Positions 17,963-26,816 of a stretch of DNA of 49,422 nucleotides are shown piece by piece. A program made the translations under genes and the position numbers. A model generated the notes under the pieces. It saw nothing but the letters and a program-made list of their open reading frames with translations, was not told where the DNA came from and searched no databases. Source of the DNA: Natronorubrum sulfidifaciens JCM 14089 (GTDB lineage: Archaea > Halobacteriota > Halobacteria > Halobacteriales > Natrialbaceae). Position 1 is the stretch's first letter. Each line of letters starts with the position of its first letter. The stretch lies in the NCBI RefSeq assembly GCF_000337735.1, contig NZ_AOHX01000033.1, positions 1 to 49,422 on the forward strand, read 5' to 3'.

Positions 17963-18859
17963 ATGACCAGTGCCACGCTCGAGGTGCTGCTCCTCGCCCT
18001 GATTCCGGCGATCTTCTGGGGATTTACGCCGATCTTTGATAAGCGCGGGATGGCCGCGGGCGGTGGCTCCGTGCAGGCGTCGCTGGTCGTCGTGGTCGTC
18101 GACTCGGCGATCTACTGGCTCGTTATCGCCGCCGTCTACGGCCGGTCGGCGTTTTCGGGACTCACGCTCGAGGTCCTCGCCGTGTTCGTTTTCGCGGGCG
18201 TAGTCGGCACTGCACTCGGGCGAATCACGATCTTCGTCGGCGTCGACAAAGTGGGCGCGAGTCTCAACAGTACGATCCTCAGCACGCGGCCGCTGTTCGC
18301 GACGCTGATCGCACTCGCCGTCCTCGGCGAGCCACTGGGGCCAGTGACCGGCGTCGGCATCGTCGTTCTCGTCGCCGGGCTTGCCGTGTTGACGGCCTCG
18401 AAAGGCGGCGACCTCGCGGGCTGGCAGCCCCGCGACCTGTTGTGGCCGATCGCCGCCGCGGCCACCTTCGCCGTCGCGAACGTCTCTCGACGGTACGGGA
18501 TGCTCGAGACGCCGATTTCAGCGCTCGAGGCCGTCGCGATAAACGAGACGGCCGGCTTGGTCGCGCTGCTCGCCTACGTGGCTGCCGTCGGCGGGCGCGA
18601 CGTCCTCGCGAAACCGCGCGCGTCGTACACCTACTTCGCCGGCAGCGGCCTCCTGACGACCGTTGCAATGCTTTCGCTGATGGCCGCACTGGGTCTCGAG
18701 GCGGGTCGAATCGCGATCGTCGATCCGCTGGTCGCGACCGCGCCATTGTTCACGCTGCTGTTTGCCGCCGTGTTGTTGCGCGACCTCGAGCGCGTGACGA
18801 AAGGCGTCATCGTGGGGGCGGCGCTGGTGGTCATCGGTGCGGTGTTGATCACGCTCTGA
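17963..18859 (+). CDS. EamA/DMT-family transporter
   Basis: 298 residues from ATG at 17963 (GTG at 17960 is also possible). Ten hydrophobic helices form two EamA repeats of about 140 residues; repeat 1 holds 'FTPIFDKRGMA' and repeat 2 starts near 'DLLWPIAAAATFAVANVSRR'. EamA proteins export metabolites or amino acids; no substrate is evident. The end of the first repeat is 'LGEPLGPVTGVGIVVLVAGL', a typical linker. The start lies 149 nt from the divergent MscS gene, which may share regulation. Confidence 0.87.
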   Translation: MTSATLEVLLLALIPAIFWGFTPIFDKRGMAAGGGSVQASLVVVVVDSAIYWLVIAAVYGRSAFSGLTLEVLAVFVFAGVVGTALGRITIFVGVDKVGASLNSTILSTRPLFATLIALAVLGEPLGPVTGVGIVVLVAGLAVLTASKGGDLAGWQPRDLLWPIAAAATFAVANVSRRYGMLETPISALEAVAINETAGLVALLAYVAAVGGRDVLAKPRASYTYFAGSGLLTTVAMLSLMAALGLEAGRIAIVDPLVATAPLFTLLFAAVLLRDLERVTKGVIVGAALVVIGAVLITL

Positions 18860-18951
18860 CTGCTCGACTCCGACACCGTTTCGGCCGACACCACCCCGTT
18901 TTCGATGTCTTTACCAGACTACTTTTGTTCGATCCTGCAGACGCCACAGTT

Positions 18952-19359
18952 ATGTGCGCCAATCCCACAACTGAGACGAACACACGATTCGTTCGTCCGT
19001 CGAATCCAGTCGGCTACGTTGCGATCGTGATGGCACTCGTGACGGGTGTGTTACACCTGCTGGCCACGATGAACGCGATTCAGTTCAGCGAGGTGCTCGC
19101 TGCCCTGTTCGTCCTTAACGGACTCGGCTTTATCGGCGGCACGATCCTGTATCTGACCCCCTACTGGCAGCGCTCGCTGTTTCTCGTCGCGGCGGCGTAC
19201 TCGATCATCACCATCCTCGCGCTCTTTCCGGTCCAGGGCTGGGGCCTCGAGGCGTTCTACATGGAGGGCAATCTCAACCCGATCGCGGTCATCACCAAAG
19301 CCGCCGAGGCTGTGCTCGCTGTCTGTGCCGTTTATTTGTACGCCGATACGGATGCGTAG
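18952..19359 (+). CDS. Four-helix membrane protein (DUF7475-like)
   Basis: 135 residues from ATG at 18952 (MCANPTTETNTRFVRPSNPV). Helices at about 19-43, 49-67, 73-97 and 113-130. Motifs VTGVLHLLATMNAIQFSE and 'FYMEGNLNPIAVITKAAEA' are conserved-looking. It is similar in layout to a haloarchaeal family I recall as DUF7475; unchecked. The start lies 92 nt after the transporter stop. Function is unknown. Confidence 0.72.
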   Translation: MCANPTTETNTRFVRPSNPVGYVAIVMALVTGVLHLLATMNAIQFSEVLAALFVLNGLGFIGGTILYLTPYWQRSLFLVAAAYSIITILALFPVQGWGLEAFYMEGNLNPIAVITKAAEAVLAVCAVYLYADTDA

Positions 19360-19819
19360 GCTCCACTGAACGGGGTGCTCGAGGCTAGTTGTCGAAATCA
19401 GATCTCTTCTCCGACGCGAGCGGGACGGAACGATACTGAGCAGTGTCGATGGCGTCTGCCAGTGAGGCAGCGACCACACTCGTCGCCGTCGAACTCCTAG
19501 TGACCATCACCGGACTCGTGCCGCTTCCCCGACTGCTTGCGATCAGTGCCCTCCCTCCTCCCGTGTTGATCACCGTTCTTGGTATCTCGAGTCTCTGTGG
19601 GTCGTCCCGTGGACGCCGTGGGAGCGGGCCTGTTCCAACGACGAATGAACGTCAGTTGACACCAGATCCCGAATTTCCGGGATCAATCACCGTTCCGGGC
19701 TACTGTACCCGAGGAGAGTGCATCGATAAACGATCATGTTCGGCCGAATCGAGGTGGTAGATTTTGCCACCGGCGACGACAACGGAAGGGTTTACCTGCT
19801 CCACACGATTGTCTCGCGC
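19360..19819 (+). other. 460-nt non-coding stretch before serA
   Basis: Between the membrane protein and serA. A hydrophobic reading frame at 19449-19760 (MASASEAATTLVAVELLVTI) exists, but it overlaps the serA promoter and loses membrane character after residue 50, so it is not called. The last 30 nt hold the serA TATA box. I see no tRNA, repeat or riboswitch fold. Confidence 0.4.
19791..19796 (+). promoter_or_regulatory. TATA box of serA
   Basis: TTTACC in GGAAGGGTTTACCTGCTCC, centred about 26.5 nt before the ATG at 19820; it excludes longer N-terminal starts. Confidence 0.5.
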
Positions 19820-21406
19820 ATGAAAGTACTGGTCACGGATCCCATCGCGGATGCGGGTCTGGACGTACTCAGAGACGCCGGCCACGAGGTCGAGACGGGC
19901 TATGAACTCGAGGGTGAGGACCTCCTCGAGGCAATCTCGGACGCACAGGGACTGATCGTCCGATCGGGAACCGAGGTCACCGACGAGGTGCTCGAAGCGG
20001 CCGAGGAACTCGTTATCGTCGGCCGAGCGGGCATCGGCGTCGACAACATCGACATCGAGGCGGCGACGGATGAAGGTGTTATCGTCGCCAACGCACCGGA
20101 AGGCAACGTTCGCGCGGCAGCCGAACACACCGTCGCGATGACGTTCGCGACCGCACGCTCGATCCCACAGGCACACATCCGCCTGAAAGACGGCGAGTGG
20201 GCCAAAAGCGAGTATCTCGGCACCGAACTCGACAGCAAGACGCTCGGCGTTGTCGGTCTCGGCCGCGTCGGCCAGGAGGTCGCCAAGAAACTCGACTCGC
20301 TGGGGATGGACATTGTTGCCTTTGACCCCTACATCTCCGAGGAGCGCGCCGACCGCCTCGGTGCTGAACTCGTCGACTTCGAGGACTGTCTCGAGGCCGC
20401 CGACTTCCTCACCATCCACACGCCGCTGACCCCTGAGACCGAGGGCATGATCGGCGCGGACGAACTCGACCTCCTCGAGGGCGGCTACATCGTCAACGTC
20501 GGCCGCGGTGGCATTATTCAGGAAGACGCTCTCGCCGCGAAGGTCGAAGACGGCACCCTCGCCGGGGCCGCACTCGACGTCTTCGCCGAGGAACCCCTGT
20601 CGGCCGACTCGCCGCTGCTCGAGCACGACGACATCATCGTCACGCCTCACCTCGGCGCGTCGACCGAAGCTGCACAGGAGAACGTCGCGACCTCGACGGC
20701 CGAACAGATCAACGCCGCCATCGCGGGCGAGCCGGTCGCCAACGCGCTCAACGCGCCGTCGATCGACGAGAGCGCGTTCCCACGCCTCGAGCCGTACATC
20801 GACATCGCCGAAACGGGTGGCAAGGTCGCTGCCCAGTTGCTCGACGGTCGCGTCGAGTCCATCGAGATCGCCTACGAGGGCGAGATCGCCGACGAAGACG
20901 TCGAGTTCGTCACCGCAAGCGCGCTGAAAGGCGTTTTCGAACCGCTCGAGTGGCAGGTCAACGCCGTCAACGCACCACAGATCGCCGAGGATCGTGGCGT
21001 CGACGTCACCGAGTCCAAGACCCGACAGGCCGAGGACTTCCAGAGCCTGATTTCGGTGACCGTCAGCAACGGTGACGACGAGGTCTCCGTCGACGGAACC
21101 CTCTTCGCCGGCGACGACCCACGGATCGTCCGTGTCGACGGCTACCGCGTCGACGCCATCCCTCACGGCAAGATGGTCGTCACGCGAAACACCGACGAAC
21201 CCGGCGTCATCGGCCTCATCGGCTCCGTTATGGGCAAACACGGCGTCAACATCGCCGGCATGTTCAACGCCCGCGAGACGATCGGCGGCGAGGCACTGAC
21301 CGTCTACAACGTCGACAGCGAGGTCCCCGCAGAAGCGAAAGCCGAACTCGAGTCGGACGACCGGATCATCGGGATCAACTACATCACGCTGAACGGCCAG
21401 AACTGA
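19820..21406 (+). CDS. serA: D-3-phosphoglycerate dehydrogenase
   Basis: 528 residues, the long (type-I) SerA with ASB and ACT domains. It oxidises 3-phosphoglycerate with NAD+, the first step of serine synthesis. N-terminal substrate domain MKVLVTDPIADAGLDVLR; Rossmann motif VVGLGRVGQEVA (G146, G148, G151); catalytic R229, E258 and H277 in NVGRGG, FAEEPL and VTPHLGAST; then the ASB-type intervening domain and a C-terminal ACT domain (TRNTDEPGVIGLIGSV ... NAGMF-like, about 455-528). ACT domains often mediate serine feedback. ATG 19820 is chosen because it starts the family homology and has a TTTACC TATA box 27 nt upstream. Confidence 0.96.
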   Translation: MKVLVTDPIADAGLDVLRDAGHEVETGYELEGEDLLEAISDAQGLIVRSGTEVTDEVLEAAEELVIVGRAGIGVDNIDIEAATDEGVIVANAPEGNVRAAAEHTVAMTFATARSIPQAHIRLKDGEWAKSEYLGTELDSKTLGVVGLGRVGQEVAKKLDSLGMDIVAFDPYISEERADRLGAELVDFEDCLEAADFLTIHTPLTPETEGMIGADELDLLEGGYIVNVGRGGIIQEDALAAKVEDGTLAGAALDVFAEEPLSADSPLLEHDDIIVTPHLGASTEAAQENVATSTAEQINAAIAGEPVANALNAPSIDESAFPRLEPYIDIAETGGKVAAQLLDGRVESIEIAYEGEIADEDVEFVTASALKGVFEPLEWQVNAVNAPQIAEDRGVDVTESKTRQAEDFQSLISVTVSNGDDEVSVDGTLFAGDDPRIVRVDGYRVDAIPHGKMVVTRNTDEPGVIGLIGSVMGKHGVNIAGMFNARETIGGEALTVYNVDSEVPAEAKAELESDDRIIGINYITLNGQN

Positions 21407-21426
21407 GGCGCTGCCGCTTCGTTTCG

Positions 21427-21431
21427 TTTTT
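21427..21431 (+). terminator. Oligo-T terminator after serA
   Basis: T5 in CGTTTCGTTTTTGCAG begins 21 nt after the serA stop, the usual place for archaeal intrinsic termination. The weak run makes it tentative. Confidence 0.4.
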
Positions 21432-21535
21432 GCAGTGGTTCTTGGACCGAAATAACCCGCAGCACTGCAGCATGGTTGTCGGATCGTCGCCTTCACATCG
21501 AAATTAGTGAACAAATTGTGCAGAATCGAACCGTA

Positions 21536-21952
21536 TCACTCGCAGCGTATATCTGAGCTTTCTAGGAACGATGGATCATCACCTAAGACTCCGTACTCGA
21601 AGAGAATACGAAGACAGATTTCCCCGGTTTCGGTCCCACCAATTCCGATTAATTCGCCTCTCGTTGGCCGATCATCGACTACCCCGTGAATTGCGATTGG
21701 ATCGAAGTTCTCAGGTGCTTCTCTTATCACAGACTCACGAGTCTGTGGCTCCACTTCGTGAGATTCCCAATCGTCAACTCCCGTTGACGTTTCAACGGCG
21801 TAATGAAACGTCTGATGATCGGTTGTTCCGTTTGCGAGTTCAACTTCCAACTGAGCTATCGTGGCCGAATCCTCGCCAATATAACTACACCCGGATAGCA
21901 GTGTGATCGTGGCGGTGCTACCAACCAAGAACCGCCGACGGGTAGAGGGCAT
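21536..21952 (-). CDS. Tat-type lipoprotein, unknown function
   Basis: 138 residues: MPSTRRRFLVGSTATITLLS followed by the lipobox cysteine (LSGC, C22). The mature part carries a beta-rich stretch (LEVELANGTTDHQTFHYAVE, 'WESHEVEPQTRESV', 'TGEICLRILFEYG') and ends 'SDIRCE'. A paired cysteine (CLRI ... RCE) could be a disulfide. No family recognised, although haloarchaea encode many such small beta-sandwich lipoproteins. The gene is AT-richer than the flanks. Confidence 0.65.
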   Translation of the reverse strand: MPSTRRRFLVGSTATITLLSGCSYIGEDSATIAQLEVELANGTTDHQTFHYAVETSTGVDDWESHEVEPQTRESVIREAPENFDPIAIHGVVDDRPTRGELIGIGGTETGEICLRILFEYGVLGDDPSFLESSDIRCE

Positions 21953-22109
21953 TGATCGAGTAATTCCAGTGATGTGTCCTCAGTCTTCTTGTTTGCTAAT
22001 CCTCGCAGATCGCCTATCAATCTGTGCCACATTCGCGCCCTACATTCAGCACGACTCCTGAAACCGATCACCTTCCAAGTACTTCGACAGAGTCCCGCGC
22101 TCCGGTCCG

Positions 22110-22718
22110 CTATCCCCGATACTCGGCCAGCACGAACGGCACCGAACTCCCCAGCGGATCGTCGACGACCCGTTCCCAGACGATTGCAAAGTCCGCCGCC
22201 TCGAGTGCGTTCCGAGTCTGACGGCGGCCGGGCGTGCTGAAAAACATCGACTGGTCGCTTCCGAGCCAGTTGCGCTGGACTGTTTCGTAGCGACTCGAGC
22301 CAACCGTTGCGAGGAGTCGCCCGCCCGACCGGAGGACGCGAGCGAACTCGTCGTAGACGGCCGGGTGCTCGCTCTGGGGAACGTGGAAGACGGCGTGGTA
22401 GGCCGTAATCGCGTCGACCGAATTTGCGGCCAGCGGCAGCCTCGTCATCTCGCCGTGAATTAGGTGGGCTTCGGGGACGTTTTCGGCCGCCAACTCGAGT
22501 TGCCGGCTCGAGAGATCGAGCCCGATCCGCTCGACGCCCGTGAGGTTCGCAAGCGTTCGCAGCCCGTCGCCACAGCCGACATCGAGGACGGTCGCCTCGT
22601 CGGGCAGCGTCTCGAGGAGGTCGTCGATCAGGGCGGCGTCCGCGCCATCGGCGCGGCGGGCGCTGGCGTAGTCGTCGGCGACGGCGTCCCACGCGCGTCT
22701 GATGTCTCGCCGGTCCAT
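22110..22718 (-). CDS. Class I SAM-dependent methyltransferase
   Basis: 202 residues from ATG at 22718 (MDRRDIRRAWDAVADDYASA). Rossmann motif I VLDVGCGDGLRTLANLTGVE, acidic residue ERIGLDLSSRQLELA, motif II-III 'DAITAYHAVFHVP' and 'VLRSGGRLLATVGSSRYE'. The helical N-terminus (RAWDAVADDYASAR) is the UbiE/COQ5-like Methyltransf_11 start. The substrate is unknown. Upstream codons are omitted because the sequence before the ATG is out of character. Confidence 0.88.
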   Translation of the reverse strand: MDRRDIRRAWDAVADDYASARRADGADAALIDDLLETLPDEATVLDVGCGDGLRTLANLTGVERIGLDLSSRQLELAAENVPEAHLIHGEMTRLPLAANSVDAITAYHAVFHVPQSEHPAVYDEFARVLRSGGRLLATVGSSRYETVQRNWLGSDQSMFFSTPGRRQTRNALEAADFAIVWERVVDDPLGSSVPFVLAEYRG

Positions 22719-22834
22719 AGTCGGATGACGGGCGAAGTGGGTATGGCGTTGGTGCCAAACGAGTGGTGTTCGCGTCGATTCCCGTTGCCTGTGTTGGCCG
22801 CGCGCTCTTATCATCCGAGGTCGTAGCACCGTCG

Positions 22835-23608
22835 ATGCATTACCATGACGCCTCGCGGCTGGCGGCCGTTCTCGCAGATCTTCGTGATCGCGGCTACCAC
22901 TGTCCGGAGCCGGCTGACGACGAGCTGTCGGCGGTGGCGACCGACGGCGACCACCCGATCGACGGCTCCGACGACCCGCTGTCGGTCGAACGGGCTCGAG
23001 ACGTCACGCCGCTGTCGCTCGTCAGTCATATTGGGGCTGCCGCCGACGCCGGTCGGGTGCCGGTGCTCGTTGTCGACAAATGGGATCTCGCGGACGTACG
23101 GGAGATTCTCGGCGAGCCGTTCTTGCTCCGAGGGCGTTCGGACGGTCGACGCCAGTTCTACTCGATTCCGGATCGGATCGCGCTCACCGACGGGCGATAC
23201 GCCTGCGTGCGAACCGACACCGAACCGCGATGGCAGGAGGAATCGCCGGCAATGATGTCGGTCGACGACGACCGCGACCGAACCGGGACCGACGAGCCAC
23301 GGCTCGTCCTCGAGGCCGACGGGTCGGTCCAGGCCGGCCTTGAGGCCGGCACGCTGACCTGTCCCGGCCCCGATCCGGCGGTGTTCCCGTACCGGTACAG
23401 TCGCGGCACGGATAGACGCATCCACGTCTTCGATCAGGATCGCGAGGTCGGTCGCTACGCCGGTATCGCGGCGATGCGCGCCAACGCTTATCGGCCGGTG
23501 GCGATGCCACTGGTACCCGAACGCCACGTCAGAACGGGCGGGCAACTGGCTCGCGATGTGACTCTCGCGACCGTGGCGCCCGACGGCGTCGCGTACGAAC
23601 AGCCCTGA
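22835..23608 (+). CDS. Uncharacterised haloarchaeal protein
   Basis: 257 residues from ATG at 22835 (MHYHDASRLAAVLADLRDRG). An N-terminal helix and 'YHCPEPADDELSAVATDG' lead to a compact hydrophobic region with LVSHIGAAADAGRVPVLVVD, 'ILGEPFLLRGRSDGRRQFYS', an acidic linker and a C-terminal block 'RYAGIAAMRANAYRPVAMPL'. I recognise no domain; it may be a small sensory or HTH-containing family in haloarchaea but that is a guess. It diverges from the methyltransferase; the stop is 84 nt before hisI. Confidence 0.6.
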   Translation: MHYHDASRLAAVLADLRDRGYHCPEPADDELSAVATDGDHPIDGSDDPLSVERARDVTPLSLVSHIGAAADAGRVPVLVVDKWDLADVREILGEPFLLRGRSDGRRQFYSIPDRIALTDGRYACVRTDTEPRWQEESPAMMSVDDDRDRTGTDEPRLVLEADGSVQAGLEAGTLTCPGPDPAVFPYRYSRGTDRRIHVFDQDREVGRYAGIAAMRANAYRPVAMPLVPERHVRTGGQLARDVTLATVAPDGVAYEQP

Positions 23609-23692
23609 GCGCCGATGGTGGTCCTCAATAGTCGTCGTTGTGGTGACCATCTTGGCAAAAGACCTATCGCCCCGTCGGCCATCCCCTCACGT

Positions 23693-24064
23693 ATGACCGA
23701 CGACGTTGCGGTTGATTTCGGCGAGAACGGACTCGTCCCCGCCGTCGCACAGGACGCCGACACCGGCGAGGTACTGATGCTCGCGTACGTCTCGCCGGAG
23801 GCCCTCGAGCGCACTCGAGAAACCGGCGTCGCCCACTACTACTCGCGCAGCCGAGACGAACTCTGGCAGAAAGGGAAGACCAGCGGCCACACACAGGCCA
23901 TCGAGGAGGTGCGAGTCGACTGTGACGCCGACACGCTACTGTATCTGGTTGACCAGGAAGGCGGTGCCTGCCACACTGGCCACCGGTCGTGTTTTTACCG
24001 GACGATCGACGGCGAGAACGTCGGCGAGAACGTGTTCGATCCCGACGCCGTCTACGACGACTAA
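23693..24064 (+). CDS. hisI: Phosphoribosyl-AMP cyclohydrolase
   Basis: 123 residues. It opens the purine ring of phosphoribosyl-AMP in histidine synthesis. The Zn/Mg sites are visible: [20 protein letters not shown] ('CDxD' metal motif) and [13 protein letters not shown] with the paired cysteines. '[21 protein letters not shown]' is the diagnostic HisI block. It lacks the HisE pyrophosphohydrolase domain. The ATG at 23693 begins family homology; upstream codons do not. Next gene starts 6 nt later. Confidence 0.95.
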   Translation: MTDDVAVDFGENGLVPAVAQDADTGEVLMLAYVSPEALERTRETGVAHYYSRSRDELWQKGKTSGHTQAIEEVRVDCDADTLLYLVDQEGGACHTGHRSCFYRTIDGENVGENVFDPDAVYDD

Positions 24065-24070
24065 TCACAG

Positions 24071-25240
24071 ATGAGCGAACGCGTTCACCACCCTGACGCG
24101 GACGCTAGCGACGACAGACAGACGCCACTCGAGGCCCTCGAGTCGGCCCGCGAGCGATTCGCCCGGATCGAACAGCGAATCGACGACCACGGTGGCGAGG
24201 CGGTGGCCGACGCCGCCGACGCCTACCGCGATGCGACCCGTTTGCTCGAGTCCTACGTCGACCGGGCGACGGGCACCGGGCGGGAGAACTTCAAGGCCTA
24301 CATCGAACTCGAGGGCAAGTTCGATACGCTGGTTACGAGCCTGCCCGACGATCTGCGTGGCCGGGCGGCGTTCGAGGATGCCCTCGAGGCGATCGACAAA
24401 CGCCGACTCAGTGAGTCGGATTTCGAACGCGCCCATGCAGCCCTCGAGCCTGCGGCCCAGTATGCCGACCTCCTCGACGAGCGCGAGGCCGCCCGCGAGG
24501 CAATCGCCGACGCGCGCACGGCTGGCGCGAAACGTCTGCGCGACCTCGAGGACGAACTCGACGAGCGCGAACGACTACTCGAACTCGCCAGCGCCGACCT
24601 CGAGGCCCCCGTCGAGGAGCTTCGCGAGCCGATCGAGGCGTACAACGACGCGATCGAAACCGCGTTCGAGGCGTTTCGACTCGAGGCCTCGGCCCGCGAG
24701 GTGTTCGCGTTGGTCGAACGCAGCCGCTGGTACCCGTTCGTCCCCTACGAGCAGCCCCCGACTGATCTGGCCGACTACGTTCAGGACGACCCGGCCGGCG
24801 AGTACACGATTCCAGAGCTGCTCGAGTACGCGAACTATTCGCATTCGAAACTCTCCCACTACGTTGAGAGCGCTGACGAACTCAAACGTCGAGTCGCGAC
24901 CCAGCAGACGTATCTCGACGGGATCGATGCCGAGCCACTAACGATTTCGTGGCCGCCGGCCGAAGCGGGAGTACTCCGGCGACAGATACGCGAGATCCGT
25001 CCGTTCGTCGCTCGTGTCGCCGACGAGGACGTTGTCGCCCACCTCCGATCCATCCGTCGGCTCACGACCGACCCCGAGTTCGACTACGATCGGCTGCAAA
25101 CCGCCGCACAGGCCGTCGTCCAACTCACCCCCGACGAACGCGAGCGGCTTGCTGACGGCCAGATCGCGGGCGAACTCGAGACGCTTCGGGACGAACGCGA
25201 CGCGCTCGAGGCGGCGCTCGAGGTTGACGATCCGGTCTGA
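24071..25240 (+). CDS. DUF7118-like coiled-coil protein
   Basis: 389 residues with strong heptad character over about 15-85, 110-205 and 270-380 (RERFARIEQRIDDH, ERDALEAALEV). Middle blocks 'YPFVPYEQPPTDLADYV' and 'YEYANYSHSKLSHYVESADE'-like are conserved. It fits the haloarchaeal DUF7118 family in my recall; function unknown. It starts 6 nt after hisI, so is cotranscribed. T6 at 25346 ends the transcript. Confidence 0.75.
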   Translation: MSERVHHPDADASDDRQTPLEALESARERFARIEQRIDDHGGEAVADAADAYRDATRLLESYVDRATGTGRENFKAYIELEGKFDTLVTSLPDDLRGRAAFEDALEAIDKRRLSESDFERAHAALEPAAQYADLLDEREAAREAIADARTAGAKRLRDLEDELDERERLLELASADLEAPVEELREPIEAYNDAIETAFEAFRLEASAREVFALVERSRWYPFVPYEQPPTDLADYVQDDPAGEYTIPELLEYANYSHSKLSHYVESADELKRRVATQQTYLDGIDAEPLTISWPPAEAGVLRRQIREIRPFVARVADEDVVAHLRSIRRLTTDPEFDYDRLQTAAQAVVQLTPDERERLADGQIAGELETLRDERDALEAALEVDDPV

Positions 25241-25345
25241 GCCGGCACGGGCGGCGCGGGCGGCGCTCGAGTACGCACTCACGATTGTTCCCGACGCCGA
25301 AAGCACGGTGGTCAACGTGGTCGACGACCTCGATGTATCGGCTGC

Positions 25346-25351
25346 TTTTTT
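25346..25351 (+). terminator. Oligo-T terminator downstream of the DUF7118-like gene
   Basis: Six T in GCTGCTTTTTTCGG lie between the convergent DUF7118-like and glmM genes. They fit termination of the plus-strand hisI unit, 106 nt after its stop. Confidence 0.5.
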
Positions 25352-25369
25352 CGGTCCTCGAACGCAGGC

Positions 25370-26734
25370 TCAGGCGTCAGCTTTCGCGTCGGACAGCGTC
25401 TCGTACAGCTCGTTGGCGAGTTCGCGGGCGCGTTCGGTGTCGCGGGCCTCGGCGTACACTCGGACGAGTGGCTCGGTACCGGAGGGACGGGCGAGCACCC
25501 ACGCGTCGCCGTGGTCGAGTCGGTAGCCGTCGCGGGTGTTGAGGTCGGCGTCGGACGACTGGGCGTGGTTTGCGGCGGCATCTAACATCGCATCGCGTTC
25601 GGCCGTCGACTCGTAGGCGAGGTTGTGTCTGACGTTCGCGTAGCCGTCGTAGGGGGCGACGATCTCGCTGACCGGGCGTTCCGCGACGAGTTCGAGGAAC
25701 CGGGCTGCGGTGAACGCGCCGTCTCGAGTGAGCCGAAACGACGGGAAGAAGATCCCGCCGTTGCCTTCGCCGGCGATCGGCACGTGCTCGCCTTTCGCCT
25801 CGAGTTCCTCGATCCGGGTGATGATGTTCGTCGAGCCGATGGGGGTGAGTTCGAGTTCGGCCCCGACCTCGGTGACGACGTCGACCAGTCGTTGGGAGAC
25901 GTTGACCGCCGAGACAGTCGTGTCGCCGGCCTCGAGTTCGGCGGCGGCGAGGGCAGCCAGCGTCGCGTCGCCGTTGACGTACGCGCCGGTTTCGTCGAAG
26001 AAGATGGCGCGGTCGGCGTCGCCGTCGTGGGCGATGCCGACATCGGCGTCGGTCGCTCGGACCAGTGTGCCCAACTCCTCGAGGTTGTCGGGGACGGGCT
26101 CGGGATTCCGGCCGGGGAACTTGCCGTCTGCTTGGCCGTTGACGGTGACGACACGACAGCCGAGTTTGCGGAAGAACTCGGGACTCGTGAGCGCGCCGGC
26201 ACCGTGGCCGGGATCGAGCGCGACCGTCAGGTCGGCGTCGGCGATCGGCTCCCGGTCGGCCGCCGCGAGCAGTTCGTCGATATAGGTCGCTCTGACGCCG
26301 TCGACCGCTCGTGAGCGGCCGGTTTCGTCCCACGGCGCGACTGCAAAGCCTTCCGCGAGCAGCACCTGTTCGATCTCCTCAAGGTCGGAGACGACGAGTT
26401 CGATCCCGTCGCTGCCGACGAGTTTGACGCCGTTGTACTGGGGCGGGTTGTGCGACGCCGTGATCATCATGACGGGGACCCCTTCCCGATCGGCGTACGC
26501 CTGTGCGCCCGGCGTCGGGATAATCCCAAGGCGATCGACGTCTGTGCCCGTACTCGCCAGCCCACTTGCGGCCGCATCCGCGAGCATCCGTCCGGTATAG
26601 CGCGTATCGCGCGCGATCGCAACCCGGTCGGCTTCCCAAGCCGTTCCCGCCGCTTTCGCGACGCGCAGGACGAACGCGGGCGTCAGCTCTTCGTTGGCGA
26701 CGCCCCGCGTCCCGCTTGATCCGAACACTTGCAT
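25370..26734 (-). CDS. glmM: Phosphoglucosamine/phosphomannomutase-family enzyme
   Basis: 454 residues, alpha-D-phosphohexomutase superfamily. Start MQVFGSSGTRGVANEELTPA; substrate-phosphate ASHNPPQYNG holds the phosphoserine (S102); Mg site DGDADRAIFFDETG; sugar loop 'GEGNGGIIF'-like; C-terminal phosphate loop RPSGTEPLVRVYAEA. It probably makes glucosamine-1-phosphate for UDP-GlcNAc, feeding surface glycans, but haloarchaeal paralogues may also handle mannose or glucose phosphates. The gene adjoins the HVO_0234-like beta-propeller in opposite orientation. Confidence 0.85.
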   Translation of the reverse strand: MQVFGSSGTRGVANEELTPAFVLRVAKAAGTAWEADRVAIARDTRYTGRMLADAAASGLASTGTDVDRLGIIPTPGAQAYADREGVPVMMITASHNPPQYNGVKLVGSDGIELVVSDLEEIEQVLLAEGFAVAPWDETGRSRAVDGVRATYIDELLAAADREPIADADLTVALDPGHGAGALTSPEFFRKLGCRVVTVNGQADGKFPGRNPEPVPDNLEELGTLVRATDADVGIAHDGDADRAIFFDETGAYVNGDATLAALAAAELEAGDTTVSAVNVSQRLVDVVTEVGAELELTPIGSTNIITRIEELEAKGEHVPIAGEGNGGIFFPSFRLTRDGAFTAARFLELVAERPVSEIVAPYDGYANVRHNLAYESTAERDAMLDAAANHAQSSDADLNTRDGYRLDHGDAWVLARPSGTEPLVRVYAEARDTERARELANELYETLSDAKADA

Positions 26735-26816
26735 TGTCCACTAGTCTGCGCGGCCACCTCAAAGGGATTCCGGAGCAGACAGAACGCTTTCGGGATGGGG
26801 GACTCGAGGTCTACGT

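Noticed and set aside
19449-19760. Hydrophobic 104-residue reading frame before serA
   Set aside because: Only its first 50 residues look like a membrane segment. The rest is polar, Arg/Pro-rich and overlaps the upstream flank of serA; no promoter seen.
19700-21514. Long (604-codon) open frame antisense to serA
   Set aside because: High-GC haloarchaeal codon bias leaves the opposite frame open. The plus-strand SerA is unambiguous.
25377-26333. 318-codon Arg-rich frame overlapping glmM on the same strand
   Set aside because: Out-of-frame Arg/Pro-rich sequence typical of the +1 frame of GC-rich genes; glmM motifs lie in the other frame.
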